Below are positions 28,030 through 42,300 of a stretch of 64,000 nucleotides of DNA, in pieces. Position 1 is the first letter of the stretch. Every line of letters begins with the position of its first letter. The notes below the pieces were generated by a model. The model saw only the letters and a list, made by a program, of their open reading frames with translations. It ran no database searches and was not told the DNA's origin. Both the position numbers and the translations under genes were made by a program. Origin of the DNA: Tubiluchus corallicola (Eukaryota > Priapulida > Priapulimorpha > Priapulimorphida > Tubiluchidae); assembly GCA_030141605.1 (NCBI GenBank), contig JAQGDQ010002366.1, forward strand, positions 929,160-993,159, written 5' to 3'.

Positions 28030-28550
28030 ATGTTAAATTGCCCAGCGCACGCGTGGCACGGAGGTCAGCAAGAGTTTTTAATCGTTTCTTGTGTACTTCA
28101 GATATTGCGGAACCTACTGAGGAAATAAAGAATATTTGGTATTATTTTGCAAAAAATATGATATCAAATGTAAATGTTTATTTGACCAAATTTCGAGACT
28201 ATTTCCCAATTTCCAGATATGAATAATGATGAAAAATTTAGATTTATCTTAGGAAATGATGATACGGAAGCGTTGGATTTAATTTGGTACTTTGTCAGAG
28301 ATTGTTTTAGAATCAGGGCAAACGGAGCAAAATAGTATTAAAAATGACCACACGTCCGATTATTGTTATGTTATTTTAACATTTAATTGTTATTTGTGTC
28401 ATTTGGGTATATTATACTTCAAATTATCGTGTTGTAATTTATGTGATCTGTTTTATTATCGTTAAGATTTTGTAAGTAATGTATTGTATAATGATTGTAA
28501 TGAATGCTAATTGTTAACCCAATAAATTAAATTAAATTAAATATATTAAG
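28030..28550 (+). mobile_element. 3' end of a non-LTR retrotransposon (LINE) with TTAAA tail
   Basis: The open frame at 28038-28226, then a +1-shifted frame from 28219 reading MNNDEKFRFILGNDDTEALD and ending near 28335, resembles the poorly conserved C-terminal end of LINE reverse transcriptases in invertebrates. A non-coding tail follows, ending AATAAA plus about four copies of TTAAA at 28521-28541. A frameshift and a missing upstream domain mark it as a dead fragment. The exact LINE clade cannot be told. Confidence 0.5.
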
Positions 28551-29137
28551 TATTTATTCATGGGTAGCATAAATCTATCGTTTTACTTAATTCAGTAAAC
28601 TCTATAGAGCAGTTACGCTCCACTATGTCCAAAGCTCTGTAAACACTGTATTAAACTATGATTCAATACTTGCTTTTAAAATAATAATGCTGCGTAGCTA
28701 TAAAACTGGGCGTTCTTGATGCAAATATCTGCTAATGACACGTTATTCCTCGTAAAGTTGTACCATATCACCATATTCAGTACTGCTAACATCAACAGTT
28801 GCATTTAATATTTAGCGTTGCTATAATTTAACAATTATTTTATACTTATGCAAGTTGGTATGTGAACACCCCGGCAAGTGCAGTCATACATTTATTAGTT
28901 ATTACAAATTGGTTGCGTCTCCAAACTCATTTTCCCCAAAACATTCACTGCCCGATCGAGCAAGCAGTAACTGACTGCTAATTTGATGATTTCACTAACA
29001 TGTCATATGCTCATTTTTTGCTGCGGCTGCGAACAGGTAGATCAGTGATTAAATATGTGATCTGACCTAAACGAGAGAGTGCTTCACATCGATAGGATCT
29101 GGTTGAATAGGATCTGGAAAATATTCAAATTAGTACT

Positions 29138-29766
29138 GAGTGTAACAGACCATAGTATACCCCAGTTTAGACTATAACCGGGTGTTTAAAGCGGCCTAGA
29201 CTAGATTATACCCCGTGTATATTATACCCCCGCCTAGGCCAATTAATACCGCGGCGCAAATCGTACCCCCATGATATAAGCAGTGTAGAGTGATATACAC
29301 AAGAATTATTTAATTTTTCAACATTTTATTGGGGTTTAACCTATGTCAAGTAAGTTAGTTAAGAAAGCTAACTGACTTAAATTTTGAAATAAGAGCGCAA
29401 CTCTGAACACACACAGATCTTCAACCAGGAAAACTATAGTCAGTAAAAATATTAAACGCCACAAAGATCAAAGATTACCACCACATCTCAGTAGTGTTCA
29501 TACATTAAAATAAAAGCACATTTCCAAAACAACGTAATGTAATTGTAACATAATGGCAATTACTGTTCATCATTCATAAAAGTCATAACGTCCTGAAATT
29601 TCAACTTCTAAGACTAGCAAGTCCTTGCTACAATATAAATGTACATTTTTTTTCACCCCAGGTATAGTTTGACCCAGGACAGTTTATACCCCGGGGTATA
29701 TTTTGCCCGGGGCAAAACTATACCCGTGTTTAATCTGGGCAGGGGTTAATTTGCCCTGCTACACTG
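29138..29766. mobile_element. inverted-repeat DNA element, about 630 bp
   Basis: The left end (AGTGTAACAG, then TATACCCC) and the reverse complement of the right end (AGTGTAGCAG, then TTAACCCC) match imperfectly, and subterminal TATACCCC/GGGGTATA motifs recur on both sides. A perfect 16-bp palindrome TATACCCCGGGGTATA lies at 29686-29701. The middle is AT-rich and non-coding. No target-site duplication was found, so the superfamily is open. Confidence 0.5.
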
Positions 29767-30949
29767 GAATATCGGAAGTTCAGAACAACTGTGCTGTAGT
29801 TAATGCAAAATCGCTTCTTGCCTCTTCTGCTTTTTTACTTTTCTTTGTCTGATACAGCAGAACAAAGGAATATGTGCTACTCTGAAAGAAATTTGTTGAA
29901 TATTCACCAGTCCTCATTAAACGTTTATATTTGCGCTTGAGTAACGTTGCTGACTATTCTTGTTAAGTTTGAGTGCATAATTTTGTGATTGCACGAACGC
30001 TGCCTATACCATTAATATTACCGGATCGATTCAATGTATCATGGTTAATTTGTAAGGGCAATGGCCGCGGGAAATCACAACACAGTCGATCTTTGCATCA
30101 AGAACGTTTGATTTTAGTCATCTATTTACATAAGAACGCGATTTCCATTTGAATAATTCTCGTTCGTGATCTTTGTTCATATTTTTCTAAATCTTCCGGG
30201 TTTTAAGACGCTGTAAATCGCGTGGACTTGGCAGGCGCAAAGAGTGACTGTCAGAAACAGAGTTCCGTTTTAATAATTTATAAAATGCGTGAAAATGCGT
30301 AAATTTAATTCATGTTCTAGTAGTGACTGTATTTAGCTTTCTCAGTTCCTGAGTGACTCATTGCTTATCATGTTTTCTTTGTTTGCCTGTTATTGTCATT
30401 TGTAAAAAAACTTGCTCAATTGCCAGACGGGATAGACCGTCATTAGCGGTCGCCCAATCTAGTGCACAAATAACAAAAACTCACCAACGTTCACATTTGA
30501 TCACTTCCGCTTGCCAGTGCGTTACCCCCAGTCCACATCCGGTCATTCGCAGTTAATTACTTTTACGCTCCCGTATTTGCGCTTGTAGAAATGAAAAATG
30601 ATATTGATGGAATAATTATTGTTGATAGTTACATAAGGTGTTTAGTCTGATTCTGATACAACTATAGACCTTATATAGCTTCTTACGTGACACCGGATGC
30701 CTGTTATTACGAGGGAGAAAGTGAAGGGGACGAATGAGAGATGTGAGAGATAATAAAAATAGGAGGAGACGAGCAGGTGACTTCCAAAGTCATGAAATAT
30801 TATTACATATGAATAAATATGCCTGTTTTATTGCTATTTTATTCCTACGAGCCCACTAGAAAGTGCTCCCAATACCTTATGTCTTGGGTCCTAATCGCCG
30901 ACAGTTTTGTCAGACTACTGGCTTTGTTGCTGTTTCTCGTGGTTTTACC

Positions 30950-31310
30950 CTGAACATTATTGACTGCAAAACGGTTTTTTGTAAATAGCTTTTCTATCGG
31001 GTGTCTTATATGTGGAATTCCTTACCAGAAAGTTATTTAATTGGTAACTAAAGCTTCACCGACTTTTCTGGACCTGTATTCATTTTTCATTTTTCGACTT
31101 TTCTATTGTAACCCTTTCGTCTTTTGTTTTTCTTTTTTCAGAGGTGGCCTTGGCGAAATGCTGGGTATCGCCATGCTAAGGTCTCCAGAGACTGATCTGT
31201 CATTAATAAGCATTATTAGTTAATTTACCGTATTTTTGTGCATTTGTACACAGGCTGTATGATTGTTTATGTTCAGTGTGTAGTGTTAAATAAACTTAAA
31301 ACTTGAGACT
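30950..31310 (+). mobile_element. LINE 3' fragment
   Basis: At about 30987-31050 the frame reads LFYRVSYMWNSLPESYL, resembling the RxxxxWNSLP motif near the C-terminus of many LINE reverse transcriptases. A non-coding tail follows, ending near 31300 in AATAAA plus an ACTTAAAACTTGAG duplication. No upstream reverse transcriptase domain is left. Confidence 0.4.
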
Positions 31311-33209
31311 GAGTACTAACTGGTGTTGTTGGGGCGATTTTCATTTTAAAAAATAGAGTGACGCCGCTGACTAATAAGTGTAAAAATCCTCTGTTGGGAC
31401 TTCCGGGCATTATTGCTAGTGTCTAAGAATATAATCGCGTGTCAGTGTAGTAGTTTTTGACACTGCTGCATTGATACTCTAACAAAGTGACTGTTATAAT
31501 TACTTAAAACCTCTGACTTATACAATAGATCTGCGTCGTATTATTATCGCATCACGTATCATTTCATCTTTATTGTCGCGGATTCATCGATTACAGTCAT
31601 TCTCTTCATGTGATTCATCGTATAATTTCGGGGTTTTTAAATGCGTGATACATCTACTCAGTAAACCACGTCACCCGAACATGCGGCAACCTTGAGACTT
31701 ACACATTGAAGCAGTTCATCGCTGATAATGACGTAATTACTACTTGCATTTATAACAATAAAGCTCAACAAACGTTTTATTATCTTAATATGAGGGCAAT
31801 AATTGTGGTTGCTAATACATAATTGGGTGCCATCATAACCATTAATTTTAAGTCATTTAATGTATCTTTTCTAGAGAGAAATTAACCCACTAAATTTGAT
31901 TGTATACGCGTATCATCAGTTTTATCATGATGTAAAAACCGATGTTTTACACATGTGGGCAGTTTGGTAAACAAAAATATTGTAACGACAAAAACAGAGA
32001 TTAGCGGGCAACACTGCACAGTATAGAACATAATGATAGAGGAATTATAATTTATAATTAGCCTTTCTGCTTAAGCAATGGTAACCTCTGTGTCCTCTTT
32101 TTTGATTTTATATTTTTACGCCAGGTTCCAGTAACTAGCGAAATATCAATCGAAATAGAATATCAAAAATGATACATGCTTGTGTACTTCAGTTTTGCTG
32201 CATTCAATTGATAGTAGTAGAGCTTATTTTGAGTAATTTAATGTGAAGATATTTTGGGGGTGTATTTAACGAATGGTTTCACATTCCAGCAGCTTGAATG
32301 CATTTAAGTCGTGTAGCACTCCAAGCTGTATTGCTGCTTAAGCGTGTAAGTACCTTAACCTGGGTTATTGACAACGCTCTGTGTGTAACCTTGTCTTTTT
32401 AACACATTTTGTGTTTAATGTAATTTAGTTTAGTAAAAACTTGTTTTAGCGGTTTGTGGTTTCTTTCACTCATGCAGATGTGTGTACGTTTGATAATTGA
32501 TATAATTGTTTAACATGGTAAGTTGTTGTGCATATGAGTACATATCACTATTGAATATATATGATTTGATTGCTTTGATTTGCTGCTTTCATAACTGCAT
32601 TTTTACTAAAACTCTCCCACAATGGGTCCACGCATTCACGCACCCTTTTCTGACGTTTATTGGTTTTGTGTAATTTTGCAATAAAACACTAAGAATAACA
32701 GGTCAATGAGGTCAATTTCATTTTGATATTAAAAGTACAGTGATTCAACTATAATGTTAACACAACCGGCATTTGTGCGTGTTTGAAGTTGTAACTGAAA
32801 GTTCATCCACATATCATCTGTCTGCTACCTACGCACAAAGCCCGTTCTGTGCTCTTATCAGAATGTAACCGCTACAAAATACGCATTTTGACTGCTCTAA
32901 TATGTTTATTGATTTAATCATAGTTATCTAAAACATTTTGTATATACAATGTAAACAGTTATTGGGCAATCTGTTCCGAACACAGACCATAATAGTATCA
33001 GGTTATCGACATTTACGTTTGAATCATGATGTCATACGTGTAGCACAGTTCGGTATTCATGCGTTTCTTTATCACGCTTGTTTTCTTATGTTTTTTGTAA
33101 ATTTACCCTCTTATCTTGGAGTCATTGGTAGCATATCAGTCAAAGTACTTTTTCTTATGTTTGTGTACGAGAATGCGAGCAATGTTTAACTGGAGAACTA
33201 GGAAGTGGT

Positions 33210-33560
33210 TGTTATTTTGTGATCATTGTAGATATAGACATAGACGTAGACATATATATAGACAAAGAGGTGTTTATTCATCTCTTCTAATGCACATTTA
33301 CATAAAATACACAGCTGATTAATCATATAAAATTTACGCGAAAATATACATCAAGAAGCGATTAAGTGGGTGCAAGAGAAAGGTTAGCAAAAGACCATCA
33401 GGTCGTCGACTCAGCTACCCTTCTTAAATTAATAAAATAGAAACTTTATGTGCTGAAAAATTACTAGAAAGAAAATTACAAATTAGGTTTAAGAAAAAAA
33501 ACAGTGATAAAGTTAAAGAAAAAAAGATACAATAAATAGAATAACATATATACAATATTG
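33210..33560 (-). mobile_element. LINE 3' untranslated end with TGTCTA tail
   Basis: Read on the minus strand, this stretch ends in GATGAATAAACACC followed by an irregular TGTCTA repeat (33230-33265 on +). The segment near 33384-33424 is similar to the 3' region of the minus-strand LINE at 43.3-44.5 kb (shared AAGACCAT ... CAGTCG/CAGGTCG ... CAGCTA blocks), suggesting the same or a related family. No coding part is recognisable. Confidence 0.45.
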
Positions 33561-36326
33561 CATATTTAATTTTATTTAGTGATGTTTCTGGTGTGTGTTA
33601 GTAAATGACTAGGCAGATATAAATTTTATAAACAATCAACTTTGAACATTTACAGGTGTATCTACGCCTTATTTAGATATGTAAATAAATATATACATAT
33701 TTATCATAATCTACATACACAGTCTACATACATATAAAAATCCAAGTTAATATATGTAGGCCTACAGCTTTTATCTCAGCAACACAGTACTCTCTTGTCT
33801 AGCTCTCCTGTACCAAACACCTGCTATGTGATGTAAATCACTTATTTAGTCACTGCTAACAAATTAAATAATTGTTTATTAATAAAAGCCCAGTTATTAA
33901 GATTCTTATTTTTCTCACGAGCAAACTATAATCAATGTCAATTTATACGGGTACTCTCACAGCATTATAAAAAGAAATAACTTTTATTAAAACTTTTAAG
34001 ATATAAAATGTTAAAAAGCATGTCATAAATGTTTCGACTGTAGCCTGCAGGCATCGTCAGACTATACAAACAAACAAGAGTTATATAGATTGGGCCTACT
34101 GTACGGAAATTCACTAATTACGTATTTGCGAGGAAGCCAAAGATGTAATAAATTAAGTAAAAGTATGCAATAAAATGCAGTAATGCAGTAAAAAGTATAG
34201 CTAGGTGTTTGTAAACAAAGTTAAGAAATTACTTTGCACATTAAGAGGTTTATTAGGGACATAGATAAACTTTCTTTCATTAATATAAGTCCCATTTATT
34301 TGCAGTTTTGGCCACAATTCTGAAATTATTAAAATTAGCTTTATGGCCAGATGCACAGCCACATATAAGGTCATGAATACTAGATAGAGAAGGGTTGCCA
34401 GTTCTAGACGAAATACCCAGATAAATGTGTTAAAAGCAAATCTGTTCACATGTGAGAAGCACTACAAAAAGCCTGCAATTTTTTCTTCTAAAAACCTTCT
34501 AATAACATTGTTATAATTAAACCTGATTTTATCTATAACAGACTCTGAAATATTTAAACCAAAACAAAGACAGCAAGTGGTGATACAATAATAGTTGCGA
34601 AATAATACGGTTTAAGTTTAATATTGCCTGCACTATATTAATCAACTGCTAACACTCATATAAAGAAATTGAATGTAGTTATAGTAACGCCAGTCATTTG
34701 ATGACGTTTTTGTGAGAAACGCATAACTTCAAAATCACTAAAAGTGCTATTTGAATATTAAAAACTAACAGTGCTTTGAACAGATGCCTATCGTTTCTGT
34801 AGTTTGAAAGTATTAGCAAAGTGAAAAAATCGTTAAGCAGCTGGCATTTCCTGTTGCGCAGCGAAGTGGCTTGCCTGGCTTCCGAGAATTCTTTTGTGAT
34901 TTTCAGCAGTGGCGTCCTCTACCGGGAATTTGCTATAACTACTAATAGAAACCCTGGCTGGTTATTGCAATGAAGCCTTTTATTAGCTTGCTTCCAGTTA
35001 TTAACCAATACGCAGCATTGCCATCTAATAACCGTTATTTTATCACTCATTGAAGTTTACTGCCTGGCTTCTTCAACAAATGGCTCACTTTAATCAAAGC
35101 CACAATCCAGTTTGGTTAATTACGATACCTAATTAACAGTTACTGTGATTTATGCGTTTTCCTTGGAAAGTGTGTGGGACGAACATATAAATCTGATGGG
35201 AAGGAGTAGGCGTATGTGTGCTAATGTCACAATGATGGTAATGTTATTATCCGATTAAAGCAGTGATCAGCTCGCGTCTTTACTGCAAATAATCGTCACA
35301 TGTTAAACTAAACAAATAAGTTTACATGAACTGTGGGTAAGACTAGCACTAGACAAAACTTGGCATTGGCTGAATGTCAATCGCGCTATAGCTTATCAGG
35401 AGTTCCGTTTCTCATCAATAGATGTCGTAACAATACCTCTAATATACTATCACTTGCATTGTTAAATCGTTGGTGTTGTTTCTACTAAAGTTATTATGAG
35501 CAGAATTAACAGAAGCTGGTGCATCTTTAATAAGCAGAGATATTTATTAACTCTGGCATTTTACAATAATTGCCATCGTAGTGCTAATTTGTAGACTATA
35601 ATTTACGAAATAAACAATTATATACGCTAATAACCAGCCTTTAATTTTGTATAGAACTAATTTAAAATATGAAATTCCTGTGCACAATAATTTTATTTTA
35701 ATCGGAATCATGCTTTGAAGAACGGTTGTGTTATTTTTCCATAGTTCAGGTCGACGAATGCATAATTTGTACATTATTAGGAGCTAAGGCATTATCCAAA
35801 CAGCAATAATAAACTGTACTTGTGTACGGGTTAAGAAGTGTTTCCACAGTACTTTGTACGTTGAACTTGTTGCCATGTAACAATAATGTGCGTGTTGTAT
35901 AAACTATATTTAGATTTTCTCATGTGTGTCGCAATTATTAACACATTGTTTATCTTATAAACTTCGTTTATTTACATTTAATTGGCCGGTCGCCCAGAGT
36001 TTAACGTATTTACCGTTAATATCGGTTGATAGAGTTTATATATGCGTAGATAACCCTACTAACTATGTATCGACAATTTACAAACCTCTGATTATTTCGA
36101 ACCTCACGTTTTTTTATGACGTTAATTGTTAGAAACTGTTGTTTTGATTTCACACCGTGTCACATTTCATACGATATATGTGGCAAGATCTATGTATTTA
36201 AACAGACAGTTCTGTGACGTCGTCTTTTTATGCCATTAAACAACTTTTTGAATTAATCGATATTTTACCATTGATAATAATATAAGCGGTTCTTTCTTCT
36301 ATCTTTTTTATATCATTTTTTTGTAG

Positions 36327-39300
36327 ATTTCTACCGGGGATGAACTGGTTCCCTCCTTAGCCACGGCTTCCCCCCTGTGCAGCAGTAATGGGCACATTCC
36401 GATGTACGTGAAATCTGGCAAGAGCAGCGGCAAATTGTACATCAGTGGCATCTCCCATCCATACTACAAACAAAAGGTAAGTCATGTGGAACAGTATTAA
36501 AGGAAAACAGGATGATTTCTGAAGTATGGTAAGAAGTATGTATTTTAACACGTATGATAATGCCAAAACGCTTCTGATAATTAAATAATAGAACATTAAT
36601 TAATGGCGGGCAAGCCCAGCTAGTGATGACATCACAACTGAACATAATTTTAAACAGTGCAAACATTCCATGAACTTGTCAAATGTGGTTGTTATGGCAA
36701 AAAATGTAGTACAGTGCTACTGTACTATGTTTGGAGTGATATCCGAAAACTTGCAAAATTTTAAGTTTAAAATTCATATTTCAAATTTACCGTGAGCTAT
36801 CGAGCATGTGTAATACGTCGCAACCGAACATCTCCAACTGAGAGGTACAGCACCTATTTTTTGTGTAACACCTCCGAGACGTAAATGCTACTGCTCGTCT
36901 AACTAGCGAATGGTGAAGTGCATGTAACAGCGAAGAACCAGCTGCGCGAACACAAAATTATGTTTTTGTGGTAATTATTTTTTTCGCGTAACTCATTCCT
37001 GAAAAAATAGTTTGCTTCCTTTCAATATTTTACTGTTTACATTATTTTGACTTTGGGTCCGATTTTCCTTTAATTAAGCAACTTGATCATGCAAATTGTC
37101 CTGCTAGAGGGCAGTAGGTAACTACTACTTTTAAAGCAGCTGTTTTTTTTTTAATACATACTGCTATAACTATTTTGGTATCACAGTGACTGTGATATCT
37201 TCACAATAATTTTTGGTAAATACTAATTTATGATGTAATATGAGTAAATTGTAGAGTCACACAGTAAATGGGAAAGTTGCATACACATGTAATCAAACTC
37301 AAACTGCTAGTACGTATCAACAATAAAATCAGCAATTAAACAAACTAAATAAGAACTCAATTTATAATTATTGTTTTTTTATTCTCATAACACATTTCTA
37401 TGCAACAGAATGTTTTGGATGCCAGTAGACTTGTAGTTTAAAATCAGTGGTTGCTTAAGTTTAGGATCCCGTATCGTTTATCTACTAGAGTAATTAACTT
37501 GATGGAATTTCATCCCTAGTGATTTGCCTTTGTGCATTATGCAAAAGACATGTCGTGACCGTTTACCCTAGATTTCCATGATGATTTCTCTCTCTCTCTC
37601 TTACTCCCAGCCTTCTCACATATTCACGGATGCATTCAGGGGGGCTAAAATTGGAAAGAAACTAGCTTAACCTCGTTACTTGTTTCAGGTTAATGTGAGG
37701 GCAGAAACACAAAGAGCCTTGGCACTAGATGAGGCCTTAATAAATCATTTGTTGCCAAAAGAGCTTCTACTACGGTAAGTACACTGGAATGTAACTAACC
37801 AGCTAGCGGATGTAGATATCCTAGTTTAGTATGACTGGGTATTATCAAATATTTGATTGTGTACATTTTAAATTTCCGTTCATAATGTTGTATAAATACT
37901 GACTTGAGAAAGAATTAACAAAGATGGTTCAACTGTAGTCATATTAATTTTGAAAATGTGTTACTCTAGAAGGACCACTTATAGGATTTTTGCAAGTCCA
38001 TACACATTTACATCAGCGTCAGCTAATTAAATGTTTTATTATGCTTAAGCATTTATGTAATAGTTGCTGGATAGTACAATGGTAATTCTTAGATGCTGAA
38101 CAGGTTCGTAGTTTCAGTTTCTAGCTTCATTGAACATTTTCATGATGCATCTTATTTTGAAAATCATTAAATTATTAATAGGTCATCCAAATTTGTTGAT
38201 TTTTTTTTGTAATGGTTTATTAGTTAAAAAAAGACAAAGTTAGACAAACTTTTTAATTTTGCTTTGTTGCAGGATATTTTCATATCTAGATGTTGTAGCT
38301 CTGTGCAGATGTGCCCAAGTGTCGAAGGTATAAAAACACTAACTATTTTTGCTTTTCCTTTTTGCGATTTGTATTTCTTCTTAATCTGTTGCAAATGTGC
38401 CAAGACACTTATTTATATGTAGCAAAATCACCTGAAAGAGTTTGTATTTAGCCTTGACTTATGGTGAGCATATTATGTGTTGTTTTTTAAGCGAATTTGA
38501 GCTCCTCGAGTGTTTTTAGTTCATTTTTAAATTTTCTTGATAATCATTTCAAGACTTGTCTAAGCTCCACATTTGCAGTAACAGGAAGTACCAAATTTTG
38601 TTGGGTTGACCAGTGACTTTGACCCAGTGGTCATTTACAACTCCAGAAACTGTCATCAGTTGCACTACCAGATTTAAAAAATGATATTCCCAAAAACATC
38701 GGGGAAAGTAACTTGCAGGCAGACCTGAAAAATAGATTTTCCTCGATCATATAGTAAACGTTCTGGATTCTCTGTAGTGTACAACTATTTTGCATGTTTT
38801 GCTAAGACAAAAGTAAGTTTTCTATTGTATATTTCAGTACTGGAACTTATTGGCACTGGATGGCAGTAATTGGATGCATGTTGACCTGTTTGAGTTTCAA
38901 CGAGACATAGAGGGCGATGTCGTTCGAAATCTCGCAAAGAGATGTGGAGGATTTCTCAAGTCTTTAAGCTTACATGGTTGTCAAAGCGTTGATGATGGTG
39001 CTATGATGTAAGTTACAATGGATTTGCTTGGCACAGTTTAAGTGTATTAAATAGCTTGTAATAATAAAACTTCGAATATTTTCCTACCGATTCTACCAAC
39101 TGAAAGACGCCATGCTTTTATCAAGTTGTACGGGAAATGTGACCCTGCATTCTGAAACCAGACTTACGCAGACAGTTAGTTATAGATATCTTTGCATGTG
39201 CGGTGGCATAATCAGCCACAAAATTTACAAAATTTTACATTGTAAAATGAAGGAGCTAACGGAATTTATTAATAATGTACTCACTGTTGTTTTTATTTAT

Positions 39301-42300
39301 TTAAGTGGATGAAAGTAGATATATACATGTAGATGATGCATAAGTTGATGTAGATTAAATGTAGATGGGAAAAAAGTAGATGTTTCACACTGATTGGAAT
39401 CTGATAAATTATAGATGAGTTAATTATTAATTAATGGATTTTGGTCATTAGATTAAACACGGGAAAAACTGGCATTCACTGCCGAAGAATTAAACTTATG
39501 TGTTATCTAACTGAATGCTGACCTGTGTGCACCCTTGTGCAAATGGTCACAGATTAGGACAGTGGTCATTCACGGCAAGGGTCACAGTCACGATGTGGAC
39601 AAATACACGTTCAGGGAGCAACAATTCTTATAGCCAAGCTAGGAAATAACGTTCTATTGATTTTGTGCTTGAAGCAAATGCCATTGTATCCAACTAGGAA
39701 ACAATTTTCTTGTAAAGAGTTTTGCAAATGAAAAACCTACTGGAAAAAGCTGGATCTAGAAATGTTCAGGATAAAATTAGGAGAACGAGCATTCCGAGCA
39801 AACTGTTGAAGTTTAAAACTCCTTCCATAGACAAAGAGTCATAATGTGTGTAGTAGAAAAATTCGTTAAGTAAATCAAACTAGACTAGAATGACAATGCA
39901 GTTTTACAATTTTTTGTCTGGTGGACTAAAAGGGAAGTATGTTTTGCATCAACTTAGATGAGACTGTAGCCATTTTATAAAGATGAACATCAGAAGTTAG
40001 GTGTTTTTGTGGTTGATACATGGAGGTGATAAGCCACCCTGTTTTTTGACAGGTTTAAGCAATTTCTGTAAGATATTTCTGTATAATGTTGAGACCTAGC
40101 TTCTTCACATTAAAGGTGATACTCAGTTTAAAGTGGAATTAAGCAAGATGCTGTGAGAAGAACCACAAAAAAGGATAAACAAATTAGTACTTTTCAGCAA
40201 CTAATTGTGACTATGTTTGTTTCAGCACATTTGCTCAACAATGTAACAACATTGAGGAGCTTGATATTATCAACTGTAAACAAATCACCAATAGGCAAGT
40301 AAAGCTATTTTGTTCAATTAAATCAAATTGTCATTAGATGATTTTTATGCATCAGCATTAGCTGTTTTGTAGAAATAAGAGAGCTAGTAGACAAATCATT
40401 GAGTGTAAGATTTAGTGTGTAATATCAATATACAATAGTGTGTAATAGAATTTCGTATTTCATCAACACTATATGAAAGCAGGCTATGTGCACATGTGAA
40501 ATTTTTGCTGTTCTAAACTGGATTCTCATTTGCTTTTGATGAAGCTGTACTAAAAAGATTTATTAAAACGAAAGTAATTGTAGAGAGTGCTGCATTTTTA
40601 TGACTTGCTGCTCTCTAGACTGTTTTCTGAATCCAAAGTGTAAAACTTTTTGCTCTGTAAATCATTCATTATTAATTCTGAAATTGTTCTCTATAAAGCT
40701 GATTAATAATCTTGCAGAACGTGTGAGAATCTAGGGACTCACTGCTGCAAGTTACGAGTGCTAAAGATGGACTCCTGTGTACAGATAAATGATATATCAT
40801 TACAAGCTCTTAGGTAAAAACATACAATTAGTAGTTGGATAGTTGTAACCCACTATTATGCTTAGCCAAGCTGTAAAAATAAACGAGTTTACTGATATCT
40901 GAAGATGCGTGTTGTATTAAAGGCATTAACAGCTTGTAAGGGAAATAACTTGCTTGGATGTTTTTAACATTTATGAATATATATGCAACATTTGATATCT
41001 GAGCCAGATTGTTATAACTGTTACAGTTTGTACTTAGTGACCGAAGTTAACCAACACCATATTTGTTCTCTGTTTGGAAAACGCTTCTGGGTAGCTTCAT
41101 CTGTCTCACTGCTTCCGGCTATTTACCTGTGGGGAAGGATGTATACGAATCCAAACATGACACTAAGGCCTTGCAAAGCATTCTAGGGATATGCTTTTTA
41201 AAGTGTACTTTTTGTCGAAATCAGCAAATTTCACTATCTATTTATATATATGTGACAAAATAAATTGTTCCTGTGTCAGTCCAAACTACAGTTAACCTTC
41301 ATTTGTTTATATTCATAATGGCCTTGAATGAAACAGGAGGTATTAGTTTTAACGTTTTTGGTATGACCCGACCATGGAATCGAAACCATAAGTTCCTGAT
41401 AGAAAGTGAGAGCTTTACCACCTTGGCTACACTGCTGAGTCATGGTTGCCATATTAAGTTGTCTCTTCTGTTCTGTTTGCACTCCCATTCATCATTTGTG
41501 ATCAAAAAGATGTTTGTATCATCTCTTTTTTCTCATTAGCTTAACCTAAATGACATTTGTATTTTCCAGTCAAGGATGTCCATACTTAGAACTCATAAAC
41601 ATATCATGGACGAGCATCTCTGATACCGGTTTGGAGGTTCTCTGCCGAGGCTGTCCTAAGCTGAAAGCTCTCATACTTAAAGGATGCCATTCTGTAAGAT
41701 TTTCATTATACAGTGGCCGCCGCTTATTGTGGACACCTCGGGCCAGCAGTGTATGTCCATATTAAGCGGCTGTCCATATTAAGCGAAGTGACCCATGAAG
41801 ACCCTTCCCCTTCATTAAAAAAGGCAAAAAACTGTCTGTATCTACTCGTCTCCTGTTTTATTGAAAAAAAGAAATCAGACGAGTTTGTTTGGCAGGAAAC
41901 TTTTCTCTCAACCTTGAACGGAAGGAAGTTATCACAGTTTCGAAGCTCTCAAGGCCACGGCAAACGGCGAACTGACTGATGCAATGACTCACACAGGCAG
42001 CAGAGCGGGAAGCTCTTTTCAATCATGCGCGCAGGCCGTGGTTGGCACGGCTTGTCACGTGCCAAGAATGTTCGCTGTCCATATTAAGTGGCGGTTGTCC
42101 ATATTAACCGGCGGATTTTATTAGGGGAAAATTCCGTCCCTCGCGAGTTGTCCACAATAACCGGCTGTCCACAATAACCGTGTCCATAATAAGCGGCGGC
42201 CACTGTACTATCAATAAGTGCATCAGATGTTTCGTGTAACAGAGACATGCAAGTCTCACCTTTGAGGATTATTAAGTTTTGAATTAAGGATGTACCGTAT

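Noticed and set aside
34201-34449. 82-codon minus-strand hydrophobic frame upstream of a LINE 3' end
   Set aside because: The translation does not match the LINE reverse transcriptase order and has no other support.
40299-40304. GTAAAG as an alternative donor
   Set aside because: Its use shifts the frame and gives an immediate TGA in the next exon.
41276-41539. Open frames on both strands of the FBXL intron
   Set aside because: They cover the tRNA-like SINE; no protein resemblance.
41713-41979. 88-codon + strand frame
   Set aside because: It lies wholly in the pogo-type MITE and has no transposase motif.
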